NCBI GenBank assembly: GCA_003586115.2
Contig: QVOM02000070.1
Location: 1,384,189-1,448,188 of the forward strand
Reading direction: 5' to 3'
DNA: 64,000 bases
Source of the DNA: Salvator merianae
Lineage: Eukaryota; Chordata; Lepidosauria; Squamata; Teiidae
Below, one piece after another: positions 35,553 through 47,500 of this stretch. The translations under genes were made by a program, and so were the position numbers. The notes below the pieces were generated by a model. It worked only from the letters and a program-made list of their open reading frames with translations, made no database searches and was not told the origin of the DNA. Numbering within the stretch: position 1 is the stretch's first letter; each line of letters starts with the position of its first letter.

Positions 35553-38500
35553 GTAAGGTGACTGAAGTAAAAGGGAGAAAGTTTGTGTCCTTTGATTGTT
35601 TCATTCTTTCTGATGAATTTGCAGAAACAAGTGGAATCTGCAACAAAATGTTGCAGTGGGAACTATCCTATCCTATCCTATCCTATCCTATCCTATCCTA
35701 TCCTATCCTATCCTATCCTATCCTATCCTATCCTATCCTATCCTATCCTATTCTTAATTCTCCACAACAACTGTTCAGCATTCTGTAGTCACTGAAAAAC
35801 TTTAGTCTTCACCAGACTTTGAGTTTCTTTCTCTTTAGAGTGCCTTTTGGGAGGGGGGCAAAGTGCTTTTGCCAATTTGGGAATCTGCCCTAATCCTGAT
35901 ACCTTCCTTTTGTGTCTTGGTAGTGCCTTTTTAATGATCTCAGGACTGGCTGGCATGTGTCAGGAAATGCTTCCTAACACAAAAAGCTGTCAGGTAATCT
36001 AAAAATGACTTAAGGTTCTTCTTTGCTATAGTGGAGAAGCAAAAGCGAACAAGCATCTCTTAGGCAGCTCTTGGAGAACTCTTTCTGTCTCTCAAGGACA
36101 CTTGCTTGAGCCCAGATAGAACATTTTTTTAGCCAGGTGGAGACATACCTGTTCTCTCAGATGTCTAATGGTGGAGTTTAAGAATATCTGGACTTCTGTA
36201 TCTGTTTGTGCACAGCTGATGGTGTTGTGCCTTTAATAGAGCATTTTGCACTTTGCGTATAAATCACCCTGGGCTTTTTGAAGAAAGTCAGCTGGTAAAT
36301 ACGATCCTTCAGCTCCTCTAAGTACAGGGTTAGTCTAGATGGCCTCAAGAGTGCATACAGCTTTGTGTTTCTATGGCACCATTTACATGGGAACTTAGGG
36401 CACCCCCCCAAGGTGTCTGGCACCCTGGGCATCCAAATCAGGATGCCCAGCAGGCCAAGCATTCAGGTGGATCCAGCCTCCATGTCGCCCCAACTGTCTG
36501 CCAATGTGCCCTTAGTGTAAACCTCATTGTACAAGCCTCAGAGTGTGTTGGCAGGAATGAGTCACACACCCCTTTGTGTGGATGTTATGGAGGGGCTTAA
36601 GAGTGGCTCAGTGGGTCCATTCTTGTCTGGGCCACCATTCATCATACTGAAAATGGCTGACTTCTGGCCATAACTCTAGATGAACAAAGGGCCCAGGCAG
36701 GAATTGTGCTTCTGCAATCACCCTACAAGTGGGTACCATGGCAGGGGAATGACTTGTGTCTGTTCTGTCTCCTGCCCCTGCACAGGATCCCAGGCCACTA
36801 GTTCTACAGTAGGCTGTAATGCCTGTTACTTTGAACAGCGGTGGCCTGTCGCTTTAAGGGTGGGTGTTCGGAACCCGTGGGAAGGGGGCAATCACTGTTT
36901 GCGGGGCCTCCGTACTGATGGGCCCCACCATCTGGGGGGGGGGGGAGTGTCCCTTGGATAGCACCAGCATGCAGATGGGGAGTTCTTTATATATTTGCTG
37001 GTTTGGTATATTGGCCAGTGCATGCCTGCCTGCTCCCTTAAACAAAGGGAAATAATAACCTTCCTAAGGAAGAATGCAATGGAGGTTGATATAGAGAGTG
37101 AAGTCAGATGTTCCTCTTTCTGTTGAAAGCAGGTTTGTGAGCAAGGGAACTCACAAACCTGTTTTTAGCAGGGGGAGGGGTTGCTGGCTACTCACCTGCA
37201 TTGGTTGCCATTAGAAGAATGGATGAGGTTTTGAAGGGGCACTTGCCTCAAACTTTGATATAAAGTCATATTACAGCAATATCTTTATCTGCCTGATCAA
37301 ACAGTTACAGGATAATGCACAAGCTTTATGGTTTCTCCAGAATTTCTCATTAAGGTTTATGGAAGAGCAAACCCACAGTGTTTGGGGGAGAAGAGAGAAA
37401 TAAAGGTGATCAAACTCTTTATGTGGGTTAAGAGTTAAAATTTAACGTAGAAAACAGTGGTGTCTGGCTTGCAATGTCCTTCCGCACCTACCAGTTCTGA
37501 GCTTCTGTTTCTTCACCTCAGGGTTGTCTGAAATAACCTGCCCTGAGACCTTCAGGTATAAGGTAGGATAGAAATATAAATAAATACATAAATAATACAT
37601 TGTGTCAATCCATTATGCTCAGTGAGATCAAGTTTTATGTGGGTTTGTACATTTTTGTAGTTGTTGGGTTGTTGCTTTTAATTGACTTGCCTTCTGCTTC
37701 CCCTGATCACAATGGGCACCAGCCACCACAACTTTGACATGTTGCTCCCTTTCAGAACGTTTGAAATTATATTCTGCTCTTTTGAAAAAATAAAAATGGA
37801 TACTCTTAACTCTTCAGCTCCATCACTCTTTCCTAGGTGACATGTGTAGACTCCTTTGCTAGGGAATACTAGTATTAAGATTGTATGTTCCTGAAACCAC
37901 ATGTGAGCATGATTGGCTTTGGATTGACAGATCAGCCCTGACTAAATGCTCAAAGGTTAATGGATTTCTTTTTGACAGTATGGTTATTTATTCTATTTTA
38001 TTATTATTTACTATCCTCTTTTCCAAACTGTCTCCCCATTTCCGTTTCTGAATCTATTAACTTTCCCGTGCTCCTTTACTCTTGGTTGATACGTGGTAAG
38101 TTTCGATTTGTTTTTTAACAATTTACTGGATTCCCAAGTTTGTTAAATCTTTAGGGGATATCTTAAAAACTAAAGGCTCTACAAGTATTTTGAAATTATG
38201 CTGGATTTAAGCACTTCAGACAATCAGTAGATGCTCCTGGGGCTATAATTGTAGAAACTTGTTTCTGAAGGCTCCAGTTGCTGCTCTTAAATTTAAACTC
38301 TTCATTAAATTAAAAAGTGGATTGGCCAAGTTTAGGACTTCTTTAGGCTACTCACAATGTGCTCAGGAAGTTGGCATTCCTCCAGCTCCATGGATCCTCC
38401 CATATTCAACAGCTGCAAAGCTTCCTCTGCCCCCACTGGGAGGGGGGAACTCACTCAGAGCCCTAATGAGGAATCCCACCATCCCACTGTCACTCGGGGA

Positions 38501-41500
38501 GATAGAAAAGTCTGACGAAGCATGGAAAGGATCCCCCCACCCCCCATCTTCCCATGTTGTGGTTTGCTTAGGAGAGAATCTCCTCATGTATCACATCAGC
38601 ATTTCCCATGGGAAGTCTCTTTCTGACAGTATCAAATGTTTCTGTTTTCTAATTCTGTTCTCTCTTAGGAACTGTCCAGTGCGCCAAGGAATCTTTGGAG
38701 ATTATTCCCAGCAATGGAGATGTGCAACTGGGCAAGCAAGAATATTTCTTGTGCAAAGGTGAAAGCAGATGAATAAAAGTACAAATAGCTGTGCACAAAA
38801 AGAGGAGACAGCACTGCACATTTGCCTTTAAAGGGTGATCACATACCTTTCACAGAAAAAAATCTCACATTCAACTTTTGACATTTCTTGGTAGGGCAAG
38901 AAAGGATACTTGTAGAAATACTTGTTGCTGTTCTTTGGAATTTGTGGCCTTGATGATAGTCTTGGGGCCTTTTCATACTTTCTACCGTGGAATGTTTACC
39001 AGTGAACATTCCACGGTGGAAAGACCTTGCAGTGCGCAAAGCGTCCACACTGTGAGGTCTTAGAACAGAACACCAGCAAGCTATCAACATCCACAGTGCA
39101 AATGCTGGTGTCCTGCTGCTGTTCTGCTTCCAGCCACTGCCATGGTGACCAGCAATGCTGTGCCATGGCACAGGTGCAGCTGAAGCCATGTGATAGCACA
39201 GATGCAGGTGCAACTTTGTGTTTGCATCCAGAAACAGGTGTGGACACACTGTACCAGGAGCAGTTCAGCTGTTCCCGATACAGCTGTGGAACACGATTTT
39301 GTTCTCCACAGCCTTAGTGGTCAGGAGCAGCTGTAGTCTGCTCCCAATCTCCAGGGCCTCCACAAGCCTGACATTCTCTAGTTTCAAGCGCGAAAAGACC
39401 CTTGGACTTCAGCCCCTTTGGCCCCATCGGGGACAACAGAATTGGAGTTCAGCAATATCCTAAGAGTCACAAGTTCTTCAACCCTGGTGTAACTAATAGT
39501 ATGGGTACAATCAGACAGGGCTTTTTCAATCACCTTTTTAGAAAATGCTTTCCTTCTACAGATGTGCAAAAAAAAAAAAAAAAGATATTCAAACAGTTAA
39601 ACAAATAAGCCTACCTCATGTTCCTTCACCTCAAAGACTGCCAACACTTTTCTGACAAGTGCTCGCCACTGATTAGCTGCTCATCTGCCTGACTTTCTGT
39701 GGCCTTTACTGGTCACTTGCAGGCAGCATTTGTTCCTATGCTGTGATTGGTTACATTTCCCTTCTCTGTAGCTTATGAAGCAGCTCACCCAATATGACTG
39801 AAAGAAGGAGTTGCTCTCGGTGTCACTTTGCTCTGTATGAGGAAAGGGTGCCCATTCCCAGACTTCAGGATCGGGTAAAGTGATTTTAAGAATTTTATGT
39901 CTGCCATTACAGTCTCAAATTTGTCCTCATTCAGCATGTCTGATCACACCCTGTATGAGAAGGTGTAGCTAGGTCAGATGCTTTTTCTCATGATAGCCAG
40001 GCAGATACGTATGAAGGGCATACATGGAAGATGTGAGTACTCTATTTCTCGTATTTCTCAAAAAGTGGTCTGTGGCTATACAGCATTTCTGGAGGTGTAG
40101 GTTGCACATTCCCATCTTATATAATAGCCACTATTGACCGGATGTTCCATTACTTTCTTTAATTGTTTTTTTAACAAATTAAAAAAACTTTGTCCATTAT
40201 TTAGTTTTCGCTGAATAACCCAGGGTTCTAGCATTTTCAAATTTCTCTACACAATAGTTCATTTACTTACCATCATTCCTCATATAAAGGTATGAATTGG
40301 TTCCTGCAAATCACCATCTAGCAAAAAACTGAGTTTTGCAGATAATTGCAAACTATGGAAATTGGGGGTTAGGGAAACTGTGGAAATCCAGTCTCTCGAT
40401 ATATGGTTGTTTCTGCATTCCATTAGTAGATCAGACCAAGCTGCTGCGTAGTACACTTCATTCACACTGGACAAGTGCCGACCTGGTCCAGTAGCATCCC
40501 AAGACATCCCTATTCTGAATTAGCTATAGATGTATTTAATGAGGACTACAATTGTTCTAAGCTTTCTTGTTCCTGTCCAGCCTTCGGTGTTTCCACACTT
40601 GATCCAGAATAAGCTGCAGCTCCATCTTTGAAGTTTATGCAAGCTCTGAAGATCATTTTCAAAACCCAGACACAGAAGTAGGCATGTTGCCTTTGAAGAC
40701 AGTTCAGCCACACCCTTGTGTACCAGACACGATGTATGAGTACTGGGACCTGGGCCAATCACTGGCAGGGATGGGTGGTATCTTGGGCGAGGAGTCAGTT
40801 GTATGGACCAGAACAGCTATGGTGCCTCTGCATTGTTGCTGTGCTGGTCTGGGATGGATGCTATCCCTGCTCTCACGATATGGACAGAACCTGTTGTGCT
40901 GGGTTTATGTCAAGCTGGAGTGGAATAATTAAACTGCTCCATGCAAGGTGAGTGTGGAAACAGCCGAAGTCAAAGGCACGGCAGAGATGAGATCCAGTCT
41001 GCTAGTGTAAGCCAATGGTACTGTAGAGGGAACTCTCAGTCCACCAAGTGAATGGTGCTTTAGAGGCCACATCACATTACTGAGAGTTTCCCGGATTGCA
41101 CTGAGCAAAGGAGTCGCCTTTTACCAACCACGGAAAAGCAAAAGCATACTGTTACAGCATTAGGTAACAGAAGTAATAGTTTACCAGCTATGTAAAAGTA
41201 AAAGAATCTTATAAAAAACTGTGCTATGCAAGAGATGACTGTACTGTTTGACAGACTGCATCTATAGCCAGCATTTTCTATTTTCTGAAGTTTCTCCAGC
41301 TTTTTGATGATTTTGATTAGTTTCTACGCTTTCACCTCAGTGCAGCAAGTAGCAACTGGTTAACCTTCTCATGGAGCTGTCCACCAAGACCCAAGATCAT
41401 TTTCTTGGGCGAGAGCCAGACTAAGCCCCCTCTGAAGCTTTGAGAGTTTGGAATGGAGAAACCATGCCTAGCAAGGATGAACTGAAGGCTTCCTTTACTC

Positions 41501-44500
41501 CCTCCATTATTGGAGGCAAGCACTAGTGGGTATTTTTTCTCCCCATCACTGAGGCTTTTCCACCCACAAGGCACTAGAGGAAAACCTTTTCTCCCACAGA
41601 GGCTTTCCTGTCCCCTTCCCATTATTATAGTTCTGTCCATTCTATCACGTGGTCACTGTTTTAAAATGATTTAGAAGCCATGATACTCCGAATGAGGAAG
41701 AGATGCCCACTCCCAGCCATTGAAACGGGATAAGGTGAATTTAGGGAGAAAATGTCTGACATTCCAGAATCAGATTTGCCCAGAGGGTGCCTCTTTAGGC
41801 ACATCTGATTGCACTCTCAGCCCCTCATGCAGCTTTGAGAGTTTGGAGGGGAGGAACCATGCCCAGCAATGATCAGCTGAGGGTTTCCTTCACCTCCCTC
41901 CAGTGTCGGAGGCAAGCACTGGTGGGTATTCTTTTTCTCCACTGCTGATGTTTTTCTTCCCACAAGGCACAGGAGCAAAACCTTTCCTCCCACAATAGTG
42001 CTGCCACAAGAGATTTTCCTGCTTGTGATTATTGCCCCTCACATGATTATAGTTCTCTCCCTCCTATCATGTACCCACTGGTTTAAAATGGCCTAGCAGA
42101 AGATCGTAACCTCACTCTTCTCAACCTGTGTATTCACAAGGCAACTGTGTTTATACCAGGCTCCCTCCCTCTCCCACTCACCATCCTAAGTGATAAGGAT
42201 CATCAACTGATTAATTATGCACTACAAATGCCTTTACTTGGCAGTGAAAAGTGGTGGGGAAGCAGCCTTAACCTGGACTGACCCAGAGGACGAAGAGATC
42301 ACAGAAGATACGGAGCCGTACAATGAAAAGCGAATTGATGAACTCTCTAAAGGGCTGGAGATTACTCTGTCTGACCCAAAGGAAGGAGGCATCTTCACAT
42401 GTAAGGGGGAATTTGACTCTGGAAAAACCGCTGAGGCTCAGATCAAAATTCGTGCCATCCGTAAGTAACATTTTAACTGAGCACTGAATGGTGTGTAAGT
42501 GATGTTCACAGGAGCCACGTTGATTCCAGGGAAAGATGTGGTGTCCATGGGTTTGGTGCGGGGTGGAAGGCAAGGCAGTTAAAATGAAGTAGTTCAAAGG
42601 GCCAGAATAGGTAGAGCTAATGGTAGATGAGGCACCATAAGCAGGCAATTCAGTGCAAATCTACATAACTTCACTTAATATTGTGGGTTATGTCGGGTAC
42701 CACTGAGTCGTGTCTGATTGATTACATGGGCATCTCCATAGGTACCTCTATGCAGTAATACCCACTTTGCTTTTCTGGATTAGCTGCCCCTGCCCACTGT
42801 AAACCTTCCTTGTGCAGGTGGATGGATAGTGCTGTTTCTCCTATTCCATCTGTTGTTCTAATCCTATTTTTACTCTTGTTTTAAAAATATAGCTCTTAAT
42901 GTCTTGAGATCTTTTTTCTTTATTACGAGAATCGCATAAATATTTTGAATGAATATTTAAAATAAACAACAACCTCATATGTGCAGAGCAGAATCTTAAC
43001 AGCCTTATTTATTTATATTTATTTGCATTTCTATCCTGGCCCATAAAATTAGGGTACCCTAGAGGTTGCCAATCTTTTAGGGGAATTCAGTGCATTTGAA
43101 TGTTAAAAGCATGTCTTGTGTACCCCTAGTTTTCTTCTTTACTGCAGAGAATATGTAGGGAAGAGGATTCAGAAATGTTTTGGGTGCTTACAAAAAACAT
43201 AAGAAGCATCATTGCATTCCTGAGTATTGCATAACTGCATCTGGAGAATTCCAGGGGAGGTGTTAAGTGTAAATCAGCATAGCTGATCTGCCTTTACCAG
43301 CATGGTGTCTTGCCAGCGACGTTGGAGAGTTGTGGGAGGCCTATGCAGTGGAGACAACTGGAGTGGACCATAAAGAGCTAAATGGAGCAATGACTTGATA
43401 TTCTATTAAGCCATTTCTTATGTTTCTATCTAGAAAAACCCACATTTGTGACTCCTATTGACCCCTTAAAGGAAGTCAACGAAGGCACAAGGGTAGAGAT
43501 CAATTGCCAGGCCAAAGGCATCCCATTGCCAACGATAAGGTGGCTCTTTGGAAACCAGGATGCCAGTAGCATTGGGGATGGTGAGCACCAAATTTTATAC
43601 TGGGGGGGTCTTTGGACTGGAATTGGGCAACTCCTGCCACTGATTCGCTGCACCTTTCTGGTTGACAGGGCGAGTCTTTGTTGAAAATGGAAGACTGGTG
43701 ATAGAGAAGATCCAGCTTTCAGATGCTGGGGTCTACTACTGTGTGGCCAGCATTGAAGAAAGAAACGAAGTGGATTTTTCAAATATTACACTCAGGATTA
43801 AATGCAAGAGGATTATTTATTTATTTATTTATTATTTTTTTTAAAAAATTATATCCCACCCTTCACTGAAGGGCCCCAGCATGGGTTACAACAGCAAAAA
43901 GATATAATTTGCAAGGGTTGCAACATAATTAAAAGATAATCTAATTTTTTTTGCATTGGACCTAATTCCAGATTATATTCTGGAATAGGGACCTGCTATC
44001 TGATGGGCTTGTCACAGTCTGCACCAGCATGTGGATAGCAGGTTCCTATTCTGAGACATAATCCAGAATAAGGACCAGTGCAGAAAGGGTCTAGAATACA
44101 ACCCTCCCTTCCCCCAGCAGGACTACCAAGAATATGTACTTTGTTATTTTAGTGCTTTGAATAACCTTTACCCTGATAGGCAGTGATGTCTCTGAATGCA
44201 GGTGAAATGTCCTGATAATTCCTTAGTTTACTGGCTAACCTTGATACATGTAACCAAATGCAATTTTTAAATTGGGTGGAAATTTAGTCCCCCAAAAAGA
44301 GTGTTTCCGAATTTGGATAGAGTATGATCTGAGGGGATAAGATTTTTCATTTTCATCTCGCTGTTCATCTGAGTAACAAATGTCTGATATTAATCTGGTT
44401 TGCCTTTCCAGTCTCTCCGAGGATAGAATTTCCAGCAGGGGAATCGTTTGTCACTCAGATTGGGAAACCTTCTCAGTACAACTTCACTATTCTTGCCAAC

Positions 44501-47500
44501 CCAGTCCCTTCTGTCTCTGTAACTTGGAAAGAAAAGGTTTTTGAAGGTGATGATGTCAAGAATGTGGCTCAGGATGGCGACAGATACTTCTTCTCCTTTG
44601 AGGTAAAACATGGCATTCAGATAAATTCAACAAGGCAAAGGGAGGCAGCAAGTCTTTTAGACTTCGGGCGTTTTTCAGTTAAATAGCTCTGAAAGATCCT
44701 CAAAGGTACTTGAGACCCAAGATGGGAAAATGGACTTTTTTCATACCTTCAGATCTTTGAACTGCTACCTCAAGGTTTACCTAACCACCTTCTAGTCTGT
44801 GGACTTCACACTTTGTAGGATTAAGGATGCAGTTGACAATGGAGGAGACTGGATTTTTGCCAGGGGGTCCGTAACCAAGAGGAAGGGCAGTAACTACACC
44901 TCTTTGTAGGATGTATTTTGAGTTAATGTCGTCTTGCAATAGTCAAATGCTAAGTAGGAGCTTAAAGGGAAAGGTGAATGGGCATTCAGCATCTGAAAAT
45001 GGGGAGGAAAAGCTGCCTCCATATTTAGCCACAGGCCAGGGCAAAGAGGTGCATATTCACTGCTTTCCTACCATGATACACCTTGGGGGGGGGAACGGGA
45101 CGGGACTATTCCATAGTCTGGGAGCCATCACTGAGAAGGCCCTAGGGCCTTTACTAGGAACAGGACAGCCCCTTCCCTACCCAAACAACAAGAGAGGTCA
45201 GATTTCACATATTGATTCTGTTCTGATTTCAGTTTACACCAACATCACAAGAGGACATTTCAGAACTACTAATAACAGCTACGAATGATCTAGGTAGCAC
45301 CGAGAAGAAACTTACTCTTCAAGAAGGTGAGCTAGAAACATATTGTCTTCTGTTATGAGAAAGTTGTAATTTCAGTTTTGAAACAGTTTAAGTGGAGACA
45401 GGCTAAAGATTGGTGCCACCAGAATGGTGGGAGAAGTTCTGTTTAGATGCTTCCCTTTGATCTCCCCAAAACAAGTTTTGATCAGGGATCAAAATATGGT
45501 TAGAAGACATTGAAGGGAGGCTTCCTATTTGGACCTCAGCCTTCCACCACTTTTCTTGCAGAAGTGATTTATAAGGTTTTAAGAATTAATCTTCTCTCCA
45601 AGGAGGTTGCAGCTCAAGAAGAGAGCTAGAGACCTGTAGAACCAAAATTGCTAAATTATGCCTGGCAGATCTTGTACTCCAGTTTCTCCTGTTCCAGTCC
45701 CCAGGCCCACCAGGTCCACGGGGAGAGTCTAACAACGCCTGGAGAGAGCCACCTGATCCAGAAAAAGTCTGAGCATTGCTGCCAAATTATTGTTCTCAAG
45801 ATTCACTGAGAAAGCTGTGACAGTTAACTCAACTATGAAATATAGTTTTAATGCCAGTTATTTACCCCAGTTAGAGCTGATCTAACATTTTCAGGTGGAA
45901 GTTTGAGGGCCATCCATTTTTGAGAAACTTTTGGGAATTTCTGCTCTGTTTGAATACTGGGCTGAAACTTGGTAGCATCCACGCAGTCATCCTTGTGTTC
46001 TGTCCAGTTAACCCAGAAATGGCGTGTCCAAACATCTGGATCCCTTCAGGCGGTGCATTTGCATGTGCTCACCCCAAATAACTCCAGGGGCATCCCAACT
46101 ACCCCAGGAGTCACCTGACTTGTATGACATAATGGATGATTCTCAGGGTGGTTGTCAGCACCTAAGGAATCTTCCTCTCTCTTTGGGAATTGATGAAGAA
46201 GGGAGAAGGCGTCTGGATGTGCTACTTTGGCACCAGACCAAAAATGGCTGACTTCTGGGACCACTTTCAGTCTAGTGCAAAGGCAGCCCAGGGGAAAACC
46301 TTACAGTTGTTGAACTGTAGCAAGGTGCACAGGAGCAGGGTGGCCTTGCTTGCTTTACATCAATCTCCTCTTCTTTGGGTTGCACCCCACCATGTAGTAC
46401 TTGCTCAAACCCCATAGCTGCTGGCACACTGTGAGCAAGATGAACTGTGTGTCCATATTCAGCTTGTGGGCTTCCGTAGGTGAATGGCTGATCACTGCAA
46501 GAACAGGCAACTAGACTAGATGAGCTACTGGTCTGTTCCGGCAGGGCATTCCTCATGTTCTTATATAATGTTTGGAAGATCCCACTTGTTCTGCCCTGAG
46601 TAAAGTGAACCTGGATTGAAGCTAAACTGACAAATATTTTTCCCCTAGGGATCCAGAGCTCTGGGTAGTCTAAGGACCTTTCTGCTGGTGCTGTGCATCC
46701 CTTCTGTATGTTAGTGCGGAATACAGGAGCCCCCCCTCCTCACTGCTAGTATGCTTTGTCTGTACCAGATGGAGCATGATCCAGTTCAGGAGAATCCTGA
46801 TCTGGAACATTAGTGGACCAGATTAAACAGGTCCACTGGTGTATAGTGAGGGCAATCAGATCATGGATGCATGCAGAAGGCTTATGCTTCCATATTCTGG
46901 ATTACTGGGGGGGGGGCATTTTGGTGGTGCACCAAATTGCATCACCAAAATGGGTTCCCCAAAGGGCTCCACAGCCAGGAACGTGTGAGCTTTGGGGCCA
47001 GTGAGGTGACTAGATGGCAACAGTTCCTGTCCTAGCACAATCCGTCCCAGCCTTAGGACGGCTGCTAGATCTGGATTTGATCTGGATCTATACCAGTAAG
47101 TGCAGAAAAGCTCTAAATGACATTGGAGAGCACTGATGGAATGCGGATGTTTTCCTTAAGTGCACAATTTGTCCTACAACACAGTTTCTAATGTACAGGT
47201 TTGCTATTATGTGGTTGATGAAATGCAACTTCCCTTTAGAAATAAAATTCTATTAATGAAGAAGAAGTTCCCAGCTATGATCAGAAGATCTTTCTATTAC
47301 ATAGCACAATTTATATAGCATAGTTATTTTCAAGAATGGAACCTCAGTGTTATACAAAGGGCATATAAAAATCCTCTGAGGGTAGCCCTAATGTCAATAA
47401 GAAGCTCTTGCTGTGCAGAGCTGGGCAGAGGATTTATGCAACCTGGCCACTCTTTCTATCTTTTATTGCAAAAGGTGTTCATCTTCCTTTCCAGACTCTC

